Assembly: GCA_027491115.1 (NCBI GenBank)
Contig: JAIXWV010000041.1
Coordinates: 71,274 to 135,273 of the forward strand
Length of the DNA: 64,000 bases
Source: Pseudomonadota bacterium
Lineage (GTDB): Bacteria > Bdellovibrionota > UBA1018 > CAIMNF01
Reading direction: 5' to 3'
Shown here: positions 26,972 to 36,281 of the stretch, piece by piece
Numbering within the stretch: the first letter of the stretch is position 1
Layout: each line of letters starts with the position of its first letter
Made by a program: the position numbers and the translations under genes
The notes under the pieces: generated by a model
The model's input: only the letters and a program-made list of their open reading frames with translations
Told to the model about the DNA's origin: nothing
Databases searched by the model: none

Positions 26972-28067
26972 CTGACCTCTCCACGCGTGATCCGATCCGG
27001 GTAGTGATCTCATAGGGAATGGTCCCCGCGGCCTCGGCCTGCTCGTAGGGATCCACCTCGTCTCCCCACAAGACCAGTTCATCTCCGACCCGGACATTCG
27101 ACGGGATCCGGACTGCTGAAAGGTCCATACTCACCCGCCCGATGAAAGGAAGTTTTTTACGTCCGTGAACTGCGATTCCCTGATTCGATAAGGATCGGAA
27201 CACCCCGTCGGCATAGCCGGCTCCGAACACACCGACCCATTCTCCGTTCCGGGCTTTACACACATAGGTTCCACCGTAACCGACACGGTCGCCGCGCTCG
27301 AGATGGATCCGGTTCAACACTCTGGAAGAAAACCGCATCACCCGTTTGAGGCCGTCTTCACGCGCTTTTTTGAAGGGACGGATCCCGTAGAGGGACAAGC
27401 CGGGCCGGGCCAGATCCATCTCCCTCATCAATTCTCTCATCAAAGGGAAATCGCGGTGATTCCAGATGGCCGAACTGTTGGCAAAATGAAGCAAGGCGGA
27501 TGGAAAGCGGGTCCGGATCCCCGGCAATACGGATTCGAACTGCTTCAACTGCTTCCGGGTCAGGGAGGAACCGGGGCTGTCCGCATCGGCAAGATGGGTG
27601 AAAACGGACTCGGGAGGAAGCATGACGCAACCGAAGGAATCGAGCGGAATCCCCAGGCGGTTCATCCCCGTGTTCAATTCCACATGATACGGAACCTTCC
27701 TGGATTCCTTCAGGCTCTGAAAGCGGAGCAGACTCTCGATCTCACTCAGGACCGGTTGAAGACGGTAACGGACACACAGGGAAGAATGTTCAGGTGTCCA
27801 GGGGGCTGAATCCGAAAAAACGATTACCGGCACACGGGAATCCCCGAGAGACAATCGTAACTCGACTGCCTCACGGAAACTTGCGACACCAAAGGCATGC
27901 AGGCCCTTCTCTCGCAAAAGGGTCCGCGCAGCCAGCGCCGCACCGTGCCCGTAGGCATCCGCCTTGATCATCGGGATCAAACGGAGACCCGGAACCTTTT
28001 TCTTCAGGATCCTGAAATTGTTCCGCAGGGCACTGCTGGATACGGTGACCTCGGCCCGAGCGATCAT
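26964..28067 (-). CDS. alr: Alanine racemase
   Basis: PLP enzyme that makes D-alanine for peptidoglycan, 367 residues. The PLP lysine K35 lies in MIKADAYGHG. The second catalytic Tyr is probably in the RVGYGGTY segment, and VSMDLSAV completes the C-terminal domain signature. It overlaps the upstream sensor gene (ATGA) and the downstream ATPase gene, an unusual operon setting for alr. Confidence 0.94.
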   Translation of the reverse strand: MIARAEVTVSSSALRNNFRILKKKVPGLRLIPMIKADAYGHGAALAARTLLREKGLHAFGVASFREAVELRLSLGDSRVPVIVFSDSAPWTPEHSSLCVRYRLQPVLSEIESLLRFQSLKESRKVPYHVELNTGMNRLGIPLDSFGCVMLPPESVFTHLADADSPGSSLTRKQLKQFESVLPGIRTRFPSALLHFANSSAIWNHRDFPLMRELMREMDLARPGLSLYGIRPFKKAREDGLKRVMRFSSRVLNRIHLERGDRVGYGGTYVCKARNGEWVGVFGAGYADGVFRSLSNQGIAVHGRKKLPFIGRVSMDLSAVRIPSNVRVGDELVLWGDEVDPYEQAEAAGTIPYEITTRIGSRVERSDV

Positions 28068-29758
28068 GAGAGGCCGGATTCGAGGTCCATCCCGATCACT
28101 GAACGGGTGTTACGGGTCGCCCGGGATTCGAGTTTGTTCGAGCGGGCGTAAAGCACATTCCCCGCCTCGGCCAGGACACGCGCCAAAGACGGTCGGACTT
28201 GAGCGCTCTTCATCCCGGCTTGGAGGACCACCAGCACCCCAGTCATTTTCGATTGGCCGCTCACCTCAGGACTCGAGGTGACTCCCCATGCCTCAAAATG
28301 AGCCACATTCAATTGCCCGAGCATCAGCTTGCTCATCGGCCCGTAGTTGTTCAACGAAGCGATTCTTCCGCTTTCCGAGAGTTGCTCCACCTGAAGCTCG
28401 ATGTCCTTCCGGACATAAGCCTGCATCTGGGAGTGATTCGGAATTCGGACTTCACCCGCGACAGCCGCAAGTCCCAGGTTCTGATTGCGACGCTGATAAC
28501 GGAAATAAAGAACCGGGCTGTCAGTGAGCTCGGCGCACAAAGTGACCAACTCCTTCTCGATCCCTTCCAGTGTCGGGAAAGACGGGATCCTGGTCAGGAA
28601 CTCATTGACCGAGTCCCGCTCGGGCAGGATGTTCTGCGCTCCCTCGATCGCCAATGACTTTTCGGTTTCCAGATTCTTCCGGTTTTCGACAAAGCTCTCT
28701 GCAGCCTGTTCCGCACGGTCCTTCTGACTCATCACACTTGGTGCGATCTTGTTTCGACTCAGGCTCGGGGCCACGGCTGGCAAGGGACGACTCTCAAGCC
28801 GACTCTCGCGGGCATTGGAAATCTGCCTCTCGACTTCACGCGATGCCCAGGCACTGACCACGCTGAAGCTGATCAATGCGATCGCGACCAATACGAGTGC
28901 GAATCCGAGAGACTTGCGAGCGGCACCCGAACCGGCTTGTTCCTCGATCCAAGGAGCCGTGAAAACAGGGGCTGGCGCTTTTTCTTCGACAGCAAAGGCG
29001 AAAGGTAGGACACCCGCGCGAACGAATGCCACCCGGGTTCGATTGCCTTCGGTGCTGGTGTAGGACTCGACCGAGCCGGTCTGCGCACCGAGGAAAAGAT
29101 TCTCAATCACCTCTTTCAAAGCATCGGTTTTCTTGAGGTCGGTCCCTACAAAACTCGAAATCGTGTGATTCAACACCCGTCCGTTTTTATGAACCAAATA
29201 CGCAGTTTGCTCGCCCTGGGCGAATTTTTGGATTCCTGAGAAGGCCCGGATCGGATCAATCAGGACCAGGTTCACTTTCTCAATCGGGGCCTCTAAACCG
29301 TTCGGTTGAATGGAGATCGCAGGTGTCGCTATGAAAATCCCCTCCTTAGAACCGCCTTCTGAAACCTCATAGGTTCCAAGAGCTTGACGGGTCAAGCTCA
29401 AGTCTCCCATCGACAACTGGTTCTTGAGTGCCTGCAGGACCCGCAATTCTAAGGCCAAATCGGGGGCCTGCCCGGTGGCTGAAGCGTCAAGTGAAGCAAA
29501 TGATTCGAACTCCTCCGGAGAGCCTTGCTTCAACTTCAAAACCGCCCGATGGGTCACATAAGGAAGAGCCGTAGTCTTGGCGTTTTCGATCACTCCGAAA
29601 AACTGATCCACGAGGAGCGAGCCTTGCGACTTCAAGTTCTCATGACTCCGGATCTCGGCTTGCTCCTGGTCGTTCTTCAAGCTCGACACACCGGTCAAGC
29701 CACCGATCAAGAGCCCTGTCATCCCGGCCAAAAAGATCGCTACGCGAACAAATTTCAT
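28064..29758 (-). CDS. Membrane sensor-like protein with periplasmic domain and GAF-like cytoplasmic region
   Basis: A 564-residue protein. Membrane segment 1 (about 5-24), a periplasmic domain of about 240 residues resembling a Cache-type sensor, and membrane segment 2 (about 285-305) are followed by a charged linker. The C-terminal region (about 385-545) looks GAF-like. I see no kinase, cyclase, GGDEF or methyl-accepting motif, so the output is unknown. A GGGAGAG site precedes the ATG. It heads the operon sensor-alr-ATPase-GYF-like protein; every junction overlaps. Confidence 0.7.
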   Translation of the reverse strand: MKFVRVAIFLAGMTGLLIGGLTGVSSLKNDQEQAEIRSHENLKSQGSLLVDQFFGVIENAKTTALPYVTHRAVLKLKQGSPEEFESFASLDASATGQAPDLALELRVLQALKNQLSMGDLSLTRQALGTYEVSEGGSKEGIFIATPAISIQPNGLEAPIEKVNLVLIDPIRAFSGIQKFAQGEQTAYLVHKNGRVLNHTISSFVGTDLKKTDALKEVIENLFLGAQTGSVESYTSTEGNRTRVAFVRAGVLPFAFAVEEKAPAPVFTAPWIEEQAGSGAARKSLGFALVLVAIALISFSVVSAWASREVERQISNARESRLESRPLPAVAPSLSRNKIAPSVMSQKDRAEQAAESFVENRKNLETEKSLAIEGAQNILPERDSVNEFLTRIPSFPTLEGIEKELVTLCAELTDSPVLYFRYQRRNQNLGLAAVAGEVRIPNHSQMQAYVRKDIELQVEQLSESGRIASLNNYGPMSKLMLGQLNVAHFEAWGVTSSPEVSGQSKMTGVLVVLQAGMKSAQVRPSLARVLAEAGNVLYARSNKLESRATRNTRSVIGMDLESGLS

Positions 29759-29800
29759 GATAAACTCTCCCCGCTTAAGAGCTTAACACAGAGGACCAAT

Positions 29801-31405
29801 ATGGCAACTGATCGCCCCAAAGTTCTGATCATCGGAAGCGGCATCGCCGGCCTTTCGGCCGCCATTCATTTCTCCTCATTTAGCGATGTCATTTTATTGA
29901 CGAAAACCACCCTCGACGAAGGCAATACGCGTTATGCCCAGGGCGGCATTGCTGCTGTGTGGGCGAAAGAAGACTCATTTGCCAAGCACAAACAGGACAC
30001 CCTCGAGGCCGGAGCCGGTCTTTGTCGTGAGACCGCTGTCCATATTTGCGTTGAAGAGGGCCCTGCCAGGGTCCGGGAGCTGATCGACTGGGGAGTCGAA
30101 TTCACCCGGAACGCCGAGCACCCGGCCGAATACGATCTCCACATCGAAGGGGGCCATCACCAGAGACGCATCCTTCATGCGCATGACTTTACTGGACTGG
30201 CCATCGAAGAAGCCCTTGTTCATCAGGTCAAGAGCCTTCCCGGCATCACCCTCCTCCCAAACCAGATGGCTGTCGACCTGATCATGGAGGGCAAGCTCTC
30301 TCCGACGTCCTCCGGGAAAGGGCTCGGACGGTGCCTCGGCGCGTACTCACTCGATACCGAAACCCACAAGATTTCACCCATTGCAGCTGATCTGACGGTG
30401 CTCGCCAGCGGAGGAACAGGAAAGGTCTACCTCTACACCTCGAATCCGGATGTGGCGACCGGAGATGGCATTGCCATGGCACATCGGGCAGGTGCCCGGA
30501 TCGCGAACATGGAGTTCATGCAATTCCATCCGACGTGCCTCTACCATCCCAGTGCCAAAAACTTCCTGATCACCGAAGCCCTTCGCGGCGAAGGTGCGAT
30601 CCTCCGGAACCTCGAGGGTCGGGACTTCATGCGAGACACCCACGAGATGGGCTCTCTGGCCCCTCGCTATGTGGTCTCTCAGGCGATTGACAAGGAACTG
30701 AAACGGTCAGGAGCCCCGCATGTCTGGCTCGACGTTCGACACATGAAACGCGAGGACTTCGTTGAGCACTTCCCCCAGATCCATTCCATGTGCGAGAAGT
30801 TCGGAATCCGAGCTCCAGAGGAAATGATTCCGGTGGTTCCTGCCGCCCATTACATGTGCGGAGGCGTACTCGTCGACGAACACGCGCGGACTTCCGTGGA
30901 AGGTCTTCTCGCACTCGGTGAGACGGCTTGCACCGGATTGCATGGTGCCAACCGACTCGCGTCCAATTCGCTTCTCGAAGGCATTGTGTTTTCGAAACGA
31001 GCAGCAGACTACGCCCGAGACACACTGGTCTCGCATCGCCCTCCCCGCTCACTCCGCCCCCTTCCGGCCTGGGAGTCGGGCCGGGCAGTCGACATGGAAG
31101 AACAAATCGACATTGCCGCCACCTGGCGGGAGATCAGGACCCTCATGTGGAATTACGTGGGCATTGTCCGCTCGGACCGGAGACTCCTTCGAGCACGCGA
31201 ACGCCTGGCCCTGATCCGCCATGAGGTGAACGAAGACTACTGGAAATTCAATGTGAGCCGGGATTTGATCGAGCTCAGGAATCTGCTGACTGTGTCGGAA
31301 CTCATTGTTGAGTCGGCGCTCAGACGCAAAGAAAGCCGTGGACTCCACGTCAATGTCGACTACCCCGCCGCTTCACCCTCGGAAGCCCGCGATACGATCA
31401 TTTGA
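29801..31405 (+). CDS. nadB: L-aspartate oxidase
   Basis: FAD enzyme that oxidises L-aspartate to iminoaspartate in de novo NAD synthesis, 534 residues. The FAD motif GSGIAGLSAAI, the TRYAQGGIAAVW segment, the HHQRRILHA active-site region, FHPT and SNSLLEG are all present. ATG 29801 has GAGGA five bases upstream; the frame is open much further upstream but only over the divergent sensor gene. nadA and nadC are not in the window. Confidence 0.96.
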   Translation: MATDRPKVLIIGSGIAGLSAAIHFSSFSDVILLTKTTLDEGNTRYAQGGIAAVWAKEDSFAKHKQDTLEAGAGLCRETAVHICVEEGPARVRELIDWGVEFTRNAEHPAEYDLHIEGGHHQRRILHAHDFTGLAIEEALVHQVKSLPGITLLPNQMAVDLIMEGKLSPTSSGKGLGRCLGAYSLDTETHKISPIAADLTVLASGGTGKVYLYTSNPDVATGDGIAMAHRAGARIANMEFMQFHPTCLYHPSAKNFLITEALRGEGAILRNLEGRDFMRDTHEMGSLAPRYVVSQAIDKELKRSGAPHVWLDVRHMKREDFVEHFPQIHSMCEKFGIRAPEEMIPVVPAAHYMCGGVLVDEHARTSVEGLLALGETACTGLHGANRLASNSLLEGIVFSKRAADYARDTLVSHRPPRSLRPLPAWESGRAVDMEEQIDIAATWREIRTLMWNYVGIVRSDRRLLRARERLALIRHEVNEDYWKFNVSRDLIELRNLLTVSELIVESALRRKESRGLHVNVDYPAASPSEARDTII

Positions 31406-32894
31406 CCGGAGTGCAACTCCAAGACTTCCCACCGTTGATCTCCTTCACCACCTCGGACAGAGTGACCATCCGGACGCCCTTTTCTTTCAGGTAGCGCATC
31501 AGCATCTCGGACGCGACAACGGATTGCGAATGGATGTCGTGGAACAGGATGATTCCCCGACCGAGAGACTCCACCTGCTTCACACTCCGCTGATAAATCA
31601 ACTCGGGGTCCTTGTCGTGCCAGTCCAAGGTGTCGACGTTCCAGAAGGCGTGCACCATGCAAGCTTGGGCGATATCGGTCCGAATGGAAGGCACCGAGAC
31701 TCCGGCGCCGTAGGGTAGACGGAAAAAATCGGGCCGTTTTCCCAAAACCTGCTCGAACACCTTGACGGCCCCACCGATCTCCCGTGCGCGCTGGGATGCT
31801 GCGAGTTTGGGGACTTGAGGATGGCTGTAAGAGTGAGACGCCACATCATGCCCTTCTTTCATCTCTCTCGCTGCAACCTCGGGGAATTTCTTCGATGAAT
31901 CGATTTGTTGAGAGAGCATGAAAAAAGTAGCCTTGATGTCATGCTTCTTGAGATTGTCGAGAACGGCTCCGGTGGTCCGTGCGGGACCGTCATCATAAGT
32001 CAACGCCCAAACACCTTTGGGAAATCCGGCCCCGGTGATGTTTCCGGCCGATGTAGTGGAGGGTTCGATCTTGATCCCTTCGGTTGCGGGCAAACGATCG
32101 GATTTGGCAAACAGAGCCGAGAGTTCACCTGCGGTTTGGGATTGGACCTTTTTGATGAAGCGGTCGACATGGATTCCCGCCTCACCATCCTGAGGGGCGA
32201 ATGCCCGAACCGACTCACCTGGGTGTGACTGGATCTGCCTCCGGACCTTGCGGATCCGGCTCACATCAAAACGGGAGGAAACCTCCTCCGGAAATCGCCC
32301 CTCCAAATAACCGGTCTTGAGACTCCGGGCGTGTTCGCGAACCTCCTCCAAGGCAAGATCAATCAAAACTTCCTGCTCCGGATGCTCCTCCATCAATTTC
32401 CTGGCCTGGGACTCCAATTGATCGAGTGCCACGACACGGGTGGATTCAGAATCGAGTGCCTCATTGAACTGGACCTCGGACCTTAGCTTGATTCCCTCCT
32501 CGATGTTTTCCTTCAAAGCTCGAAGGGACATGAATTCCGCATAAAGGTTTCGCTCGCCCGGACGAGTCCGGACCAAATGTTCTACCGTCACACCGGATTC
32601 AAAAAGTCGATCGAGCTCAACTACCAGCTCGTCTGCTTTGGCGTAGGTCTGAACCAGTGTCTTCAGCAAAGTGGATTGAAGCTCGGCATCCCCGACGCTT
32701 GATGGAATTCCCGACCAATTTCTGAACTGCTGCCACTGGGTCCGAACCAGATGCTCGTTCACCCTGAATTTTTGGAGGGTCCCTGCACCGCTCGCTGGCC
32801 GACGGACCGGGGCCTGCCCAACCGTACTGCAAGACGAGAGAACCAGTGCCAAGGTGATCCAGGGTGCAAAAGACCTGACTGAAAGAGACATCAT
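31398..32894 (-). CDS. Polysaccharide deacetylase lipoprotein (NodB domain)
   Basis: A 498-residue lipoprotein: signal peptide with lipobox LSSC, a helical region of about 250 residues, then a C-terminal NodB deacetylase domain. Metal and catalytic motifs are TYDDGP, HSYSH, RLPYG, DTLDW and LFHDIH, all intact. It probably de-N-acetylates peptidoglycan or another envelope glycan at the cell surface. Two adjacent ATG codons are available; 32894 fits the AAAGGA site best. Overlaps the nadB stop by 8 bp, convergently. Confidence 0.88.
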   Translation of the reverse strand: MMSLSVRSFAPWITLALVLSSCSTVGQAPVRRPASGAGTLQKFRVNEHLVRTQWQQFRNWSGIPSSVGDAELQSTLLKTLVQTYAKADELVVELDRLFESGVTVEHLVRTRPGERNLYAEFMSLRALKENIEEGIKLRSEVQFNEALDSESTRVVALDQLESQARKLMEEHPEQEVLIDLALEEVREHARSLKTGYLEGRFPEEVSSRFDVSRIRKVRRQIQSHPGESVRAFAPQDGEAGIHVDRFIKKVQSQTAGELSALFAKSDRLPATEGIKIEPSTTSAGNITGAGFPKGVWALTYDDGPARTTGAVLDNLKKHDIKATFFMLSQQIDSSKKFPEVAAREMKEGHDVASHSYSHPQVPKLAASQRAREIGGAVKVFEQVLGKRPDFFRLPYGAGVSVPSIRTDIAQACMVHAFWNVDTLDWHDKDPELIYQRSVKQVESLGRGIILFHDIHSQSVVASEMLMRYLKEKGVRMVTLSEVVKEINGGKSWSCTPVK

Positions 32895-32919
32895 AGGAAT
32901 TCCTTTCCTGTTTCCGATC

Positions 32920-32948
32920 TTCTCACGATGAACCTCTTCAGGTAAACT
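32920..32948 (+). promoter_or_regulatory. Candidate leaderless promoter of the 158-residue secreted protein
   Basis: TTCTCA and TAAACT are separated by 17 bp, and the -10 ends 6 nt before ATG 32955. The same TAAACT and spacing are found before the alkyltransferase gene. Confidence 0.35.
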
Positions 32949-32954
32949 GAAGCC

Positions 32955-33431
32955 ATGCGTGCAATCTCTTTCTTGGTTTGTTTTCTGCTTTCGAGTCAGG
33001 CAGTTTTTGCCGGTGGGAAAAAATGGTCTAGCCCCGATCTCGAGATCGCCGTGCAAGGACTGAATCACGTCATCGAGGGAGGCACCTGGTGCGGCCTGAA
33101 ACCCGAAGAAGCGCGCCACCTCATGCTCCCGCTCCGTCCGGCTTGGGAACACTCCTTGAAAGCACTCGGCAAACGGTCTTCATTCGCTGCAGAACGGAAA
33201 CAGGCTTTGGCCTGCAAGTCCACCTGCACCTGCGGTCTCTGGGGTGTTCTCTTTGACCACAAACCCGGACTCAAAAAAGGCGAAATGGATCTGATCCGAA
33301 AACAACAAAAGGAATCAACTCCGGCGGATCGACAGACCTGTCTCAAAAAGAGGACGGACCTGTGCACCACTCTACTTCCTGAACTCAAAAAAGTCGCAGA
33401 CAGTGAGTTCAATTCGGAAGGCGCATTTTAA
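32955..33431 (+). CDS. Cys-containing secreted protein, unknown
   Basis: A 158-residue protein with a signal peptide (cleavage near AVFA, residue 19). The mature part is helical and Lys-rich, with Cys in pairs (CKSTCTC, a later C...LC), suggesting disulfides. I do not recognise it. It is flanked by the divergent deacetylase lipoprotein gene and the convergent glutathione peroxidase gene. Confidence 0.6.
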   Translation: MRAISFLVCFLLSSQAVFAGGKKWSSPDLEIAVQGLNHVIEGGTWCGLKPEEARHLMLPLRPAWEHSLKALGKRSSFAAERKQALACKSTCTCGLWGVLFDHKPGLKKGEMDLIRKQQKESTPADRQTCLKKRTDLCTTLLPELKKVADSEFNSEGAF

Positions 33432-33437
33432 ACCGAT

Positions 33438-33920
33438 TCACTGGGAGATCAATTTTTCAATCTCGGCTGCGATCGACTCAGGCTTGTCCTGGGGAGCGTA
33501 GCGTTTCAGCACTTCACCGTCTTTCGAGACCAGGAACTTGGTGAAGTTCCACTTGATCGCCTCGGTACCGAGAATGCCCGGTGCCTGCTTTTTCAGCCAC
33601 TGATACAGGGGATGAGCCCCCTCTCCGTTGACCTCGATCTTCGAGAACACCGGAAAGGTCACACCGTAATTGCGAGAGCAAAAACCTTGGATTTCCGAAT
33701 CAGAGCCCGGCTCCTGGGCACCGAACTGGTTGCACGGGAACCCGAGCACCTCGAAGCCACGATCGCCAAAGGTGGTTTTCAACTTTTGGAGGCCCTCGTA
33801 CTGGGGGGTGAAGCCACAGGCACTTGCCGTGTTCACGACCAACAACACCTTGCCCTTGTACTCGGACAGGGACATTTCCCCACCCTCTGCTTTTTTCACC
33901 TGGAACTCATGAATGCTCAT
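33438..33920 (-). CDS. Glutathione peroxidase-family thiol peroxidase
   Basis: A 160-residue thioredoxin-fold peroxidase. The catalytic Cys version of the motif, NTASACGFTPQY, is followed by the family hallmark LGFPCNQFG and the later KWNFTKFL with the catalytic Trp-Asn. It is a Cys rather than selenocysteine enzyme and probably uses thioredoxin. ATG 33920 has AAGGAGG; an earlier in-frame start does not. Last gene of the spoIID-thioredoxin-dedA-gpx run, overlapping dedA by 14 bp. Confidence 0.92.
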   Translation of the reverse strand: MSIHEFQVKKAEGGEMSLSEYKGKVLLVVNTASACGFTPQYEGLQKLKTTFGDRGFEVLGFPCNQFGAQEPGSDSEIQGFCSRNYGVTFPVFSKIEVNGEGAHPLYQWLKKQAPGILGTEAIKWNFTKFLVSKDGEVLKRYAPQDKPESIAAEIEKLISQ

Positions 33921-34569
33921 GCTGACCTCCTTGAATGGCACGTTTTGCCGCTCCGATGAAAATCGGAAGCACGGATACGAAAATCACGATCACAATCACC
34001 TTGTCGAGACGATTGGCCAGTTCGGTCTGACCGAGAAAATACCCCACGGTCAAAAGCGAGTTGATCCAAACGAAGCCGCCCAGGATGTCCCAACGGAGGA
34101 ACCGGGGATAATCCATCTTGGCCACGCCGGCCACAAAGGGAACAAAGGTCCTGAAAATCGGAATGAAGCGACAAGCGATGATTGCAGCAATGCCGTAGCG
34201 GTCATAGAACCCCTTGGCGCGGTTCAAGTGCTTCTTCTTGAAAAAGAAAGAATCCGGCCTCGAGAAAACCATGTCGCCCGCTTTGCGACCGAGCCAGTAC
34301 CCGACCTGGTCGCCGATGATGGCCGCCAGAGTGAGGGCTATCGCATAGTGGAGAACGGAGGAACCCGGAATGTGATTCGGATTCGCCGGATTGTTGAGCA
34401 CCCCCACGGTGATCAAAAGAGAATCACCCGGAAGGAAGAAACCCGCCAAAAGCCCGGTCTCGGCAAAAATGATCGCCGTGACGAGGACGATCCCGCCGGT
34501 TGAGAGCCACATTTGGAAAGTGGCCGGATCATGCAAGGACTTCACCCAGGACAGAAGTTCGTTGATCAT
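33907..34569 (-). CDS. DedA-family membrane protein
   Basis: A 220-residue polytopic membrane protein of the DedA/VTT family, some members of which flip undecaprenyl phosphate or phospholipids. Signatures are FAETGLLAGFFLPGDSLL, GDQVGYWLGRKAG and the RFIPIFRTFVPFVAG re-entrant segment with conserved Arg. The ATG overlaps the stop of the upstream thioredoxin gene (ATGA). Substrate is not deducible. Confidence 0.92.
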   Translation of the reverse strand: MINELLSWVKSLHDPATFQMWLSTGGIVLVTAIIFAETGLLAGFFLPGDSLLITVGVLNNPANPNHIPGSSVLHYAIALTLAAIIGDQVGYWLGRKAGDMVFSRPDSFFFKKKHLNRAKGFYDRYGIAAIIACRFIPIFRTFVPFVAGVAKMDYPRFLRWDILGGFVWINSLLTVGYFLGQTELANRLDKVIVIVIFVSVLPIFIGAAKRAIQGGQHEHS

Positions 34570-36260
34570 TTCAGGGATCCTTTCTCGATCGCATCGAGGG
34601 TTTTCTTGAACGAGGCCACGTAACGAGCAGTCCGCACTCCGGGAAACTCCTCCACTTTAACTTTTTCCAGAAACGAGCGCGCGCGGCTGATCGCGAAATC
34701 CCGCTCGCCTTCGGCCACCATGATCTTTGTCAGTCGCTCCATCGATCGGATCAGATTATCGCCGTAAGCATACCTCACGGCAAGCTCGGCTTCCGTTCTC
34801 GCTTCTTTCAGTTCCTTGATTTCGAAGTGCATGCCGGCCGCGGCATGGTGGAAGGTGAACTCTTCCGGAAACTTCCGGGTGAACTTCGAATAGATGGCTT
34901 TCGCTTCCGTGATTTCGCCGTTTTTCCAGAGCAGGGCCGCGAGTTCGAGATGAATCCCCCGCGAATCCGGATCCCGCCCGAGCTTCAGCAGTTTGCGGTA
35001 GGCGGTGATCGCCTCGCGTCCGGCCGTTTTCATGCCCTCTTTGTCGCCTGAAGCTTCTAGTAAACTTTTCTTGAAATCGATCAGGTCCGCCAAGGAAAGC
35101 TCGAGTTCGGGGAGCATCAGGGTCGCCGGGTCCAATCGTTTCTCCAGCACACGCAGCGCACCCAAGGCGACTTTCCGGGTCTCAAGCCCCTTTTCTTCGG
35201 GAAGCTCAAGCGCTCCGTCCAGAGCCACCATCAGGGTCGAGTCAGGCAAGGATTCAGCTTTGGCAAACACTTCCTGCAACAGCGCTTCCCGCGCTTGAAG
35301 CCCGGCTGGGGGTTTTTGAAGTGCGAGCCCACGCAGGCGGAGCTCGGGATCCGAGGGAATGAGAGCGAGGCCTTTTTGAATGAGAGCGATCGCACCCGCC
35401 TCGTCCTTCTGCTCGAGACGGACCGGAACGAGCCGGCGGTATTCGGCAACCAGGTCTTGCTCGCCTTGCTTCAGGCGCTCATCCGGACTGCGCCCACCCA
35501 AGGAAGCGGCTTCTTTCAGTTTCTTCGTGAAGGCCTTGGGTCCGAAATACCCCACGATCCGATCGACCTCTACCAAAGCGGCCAAGGATTCAGTCTGGGG
35601 AATCTGGGTCACCACAAAGGTCGGGTAGCCCCCGACCCGGAAGTGCGCCTTCCATTTGAAAAAACGCTCATCATCGGCGTCGAGTTTCAAGAGCACCCAA
35701 TCGCCGGCGACCTTCTTGAACTCGGCCGACGGAAACACGTTTTCATTGTACAGATTGCAGGGGGGACACCAGATACCGAAAAAATCAATCAAGAGAGGCT
35801 TCTTCGACTTCACCGCCATCCGAAGAGCCGCTTCCGGCTCATTCACGAATGTCTGATTCGAGTCTTTCTTGGCCGACTTCTTGATCACCCCTTGGGCAGG
35901 CGCCGGGACTGTCACCCGCAGCGGGAACTTCCGGATTTTTTTGATGCAGTAGGTTTTGGCTTCGTCGCACAAGAACAGAGAGGACTCGATCTCCTCGCCC
36001 TCTCTCAGTTTTAAATCTGAGCTCGCAAAACGCACCTGTTCCTTTTTTGAATCCGTCTTGATAAAGGAGATCGCTCCCCCTTGAGCTCCCGCTTTCATGG
36101 GGGCTCCGAGATTGAAGTGATGGTTCGCAGGAGGGGTGAAATCAAGGATCCAACGGGGCACCTTCGAAGCAGGGTCAAGACTCACCTGGAAGCCATAATC
36201 CGGAACGACCGGTGTGGCCGCTTGCGCAATGCAAAAAAAGAGTGAGAACAGGAAGCCCAT
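34566..36260 (-). CDS. Periplasmic thioredoxin-like protein with DsbD-N-like and TPR regions
   Basis: A 564-residue secreted protein. After a signal peptide (about 1-15), residues about 20-120 resemble the N-terminal domain of DsbD. A thioredoxin domain follows (about 140-240) with redox motif IWCPPCN and a GGYPTF cis-Pro loop. The second half is TPR-like helical repeats. It lacks the eight-helix DsbD membrane domain, so electrons must come from another source. Second gene of the spoIID operon, 21 bp after it, overlapping dedA. Confidence 0.75.
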   Translation of the reverse strand: MGFLFSLFFCIAQAATPVVPDYGFQVSLDPASKVPRWILDFTPPANHHFNLGAPMKAGAQGGAISFIKTDSKKEQVRFASSDLKLREGEEIESSLFLCDEAKTYCIKKIRKFPLRVTVPAPAQGVIKKSAKKDSNQTFVNEPEAALRMAVKSKKPLLIDFFGIWCPPCNLYNENVFPSAEFKKVAGDWVLLKLDADDERFFKWKAHFRVGGYPTFVVTQIPQTESLAALVEVDRIVGYFGPKAFTKKLKEAASLGGRSPDERLKQGEQDLVAEYRRLVPVRLEQKDEAGAIALIQKGLALIPSDPELRLRGLALQKPPAGLQAREALLQEVFAKAESLPDSTLMVALDGALELPEEKGLETRKVALGALRVLEKRLDPATLMLPELELSLADLIDFKKSLLEASGDKEGMKTAGREAITAYRKLLKLGRDPDSRGIHLELAALLWKNGEITEAKAIYSKFTRKFPEEFTFHHAAAGMHFEIKELKEARTEAELAVRYAYGDNLIRSMERLTKIMVAEGERDFAISRARSFLEKVKVEEFPGVRTARYVASFKKTLDAIEKGSLK

Positions 36261-36281
36261 GAGGCGGGAGCTTAATCCCCT

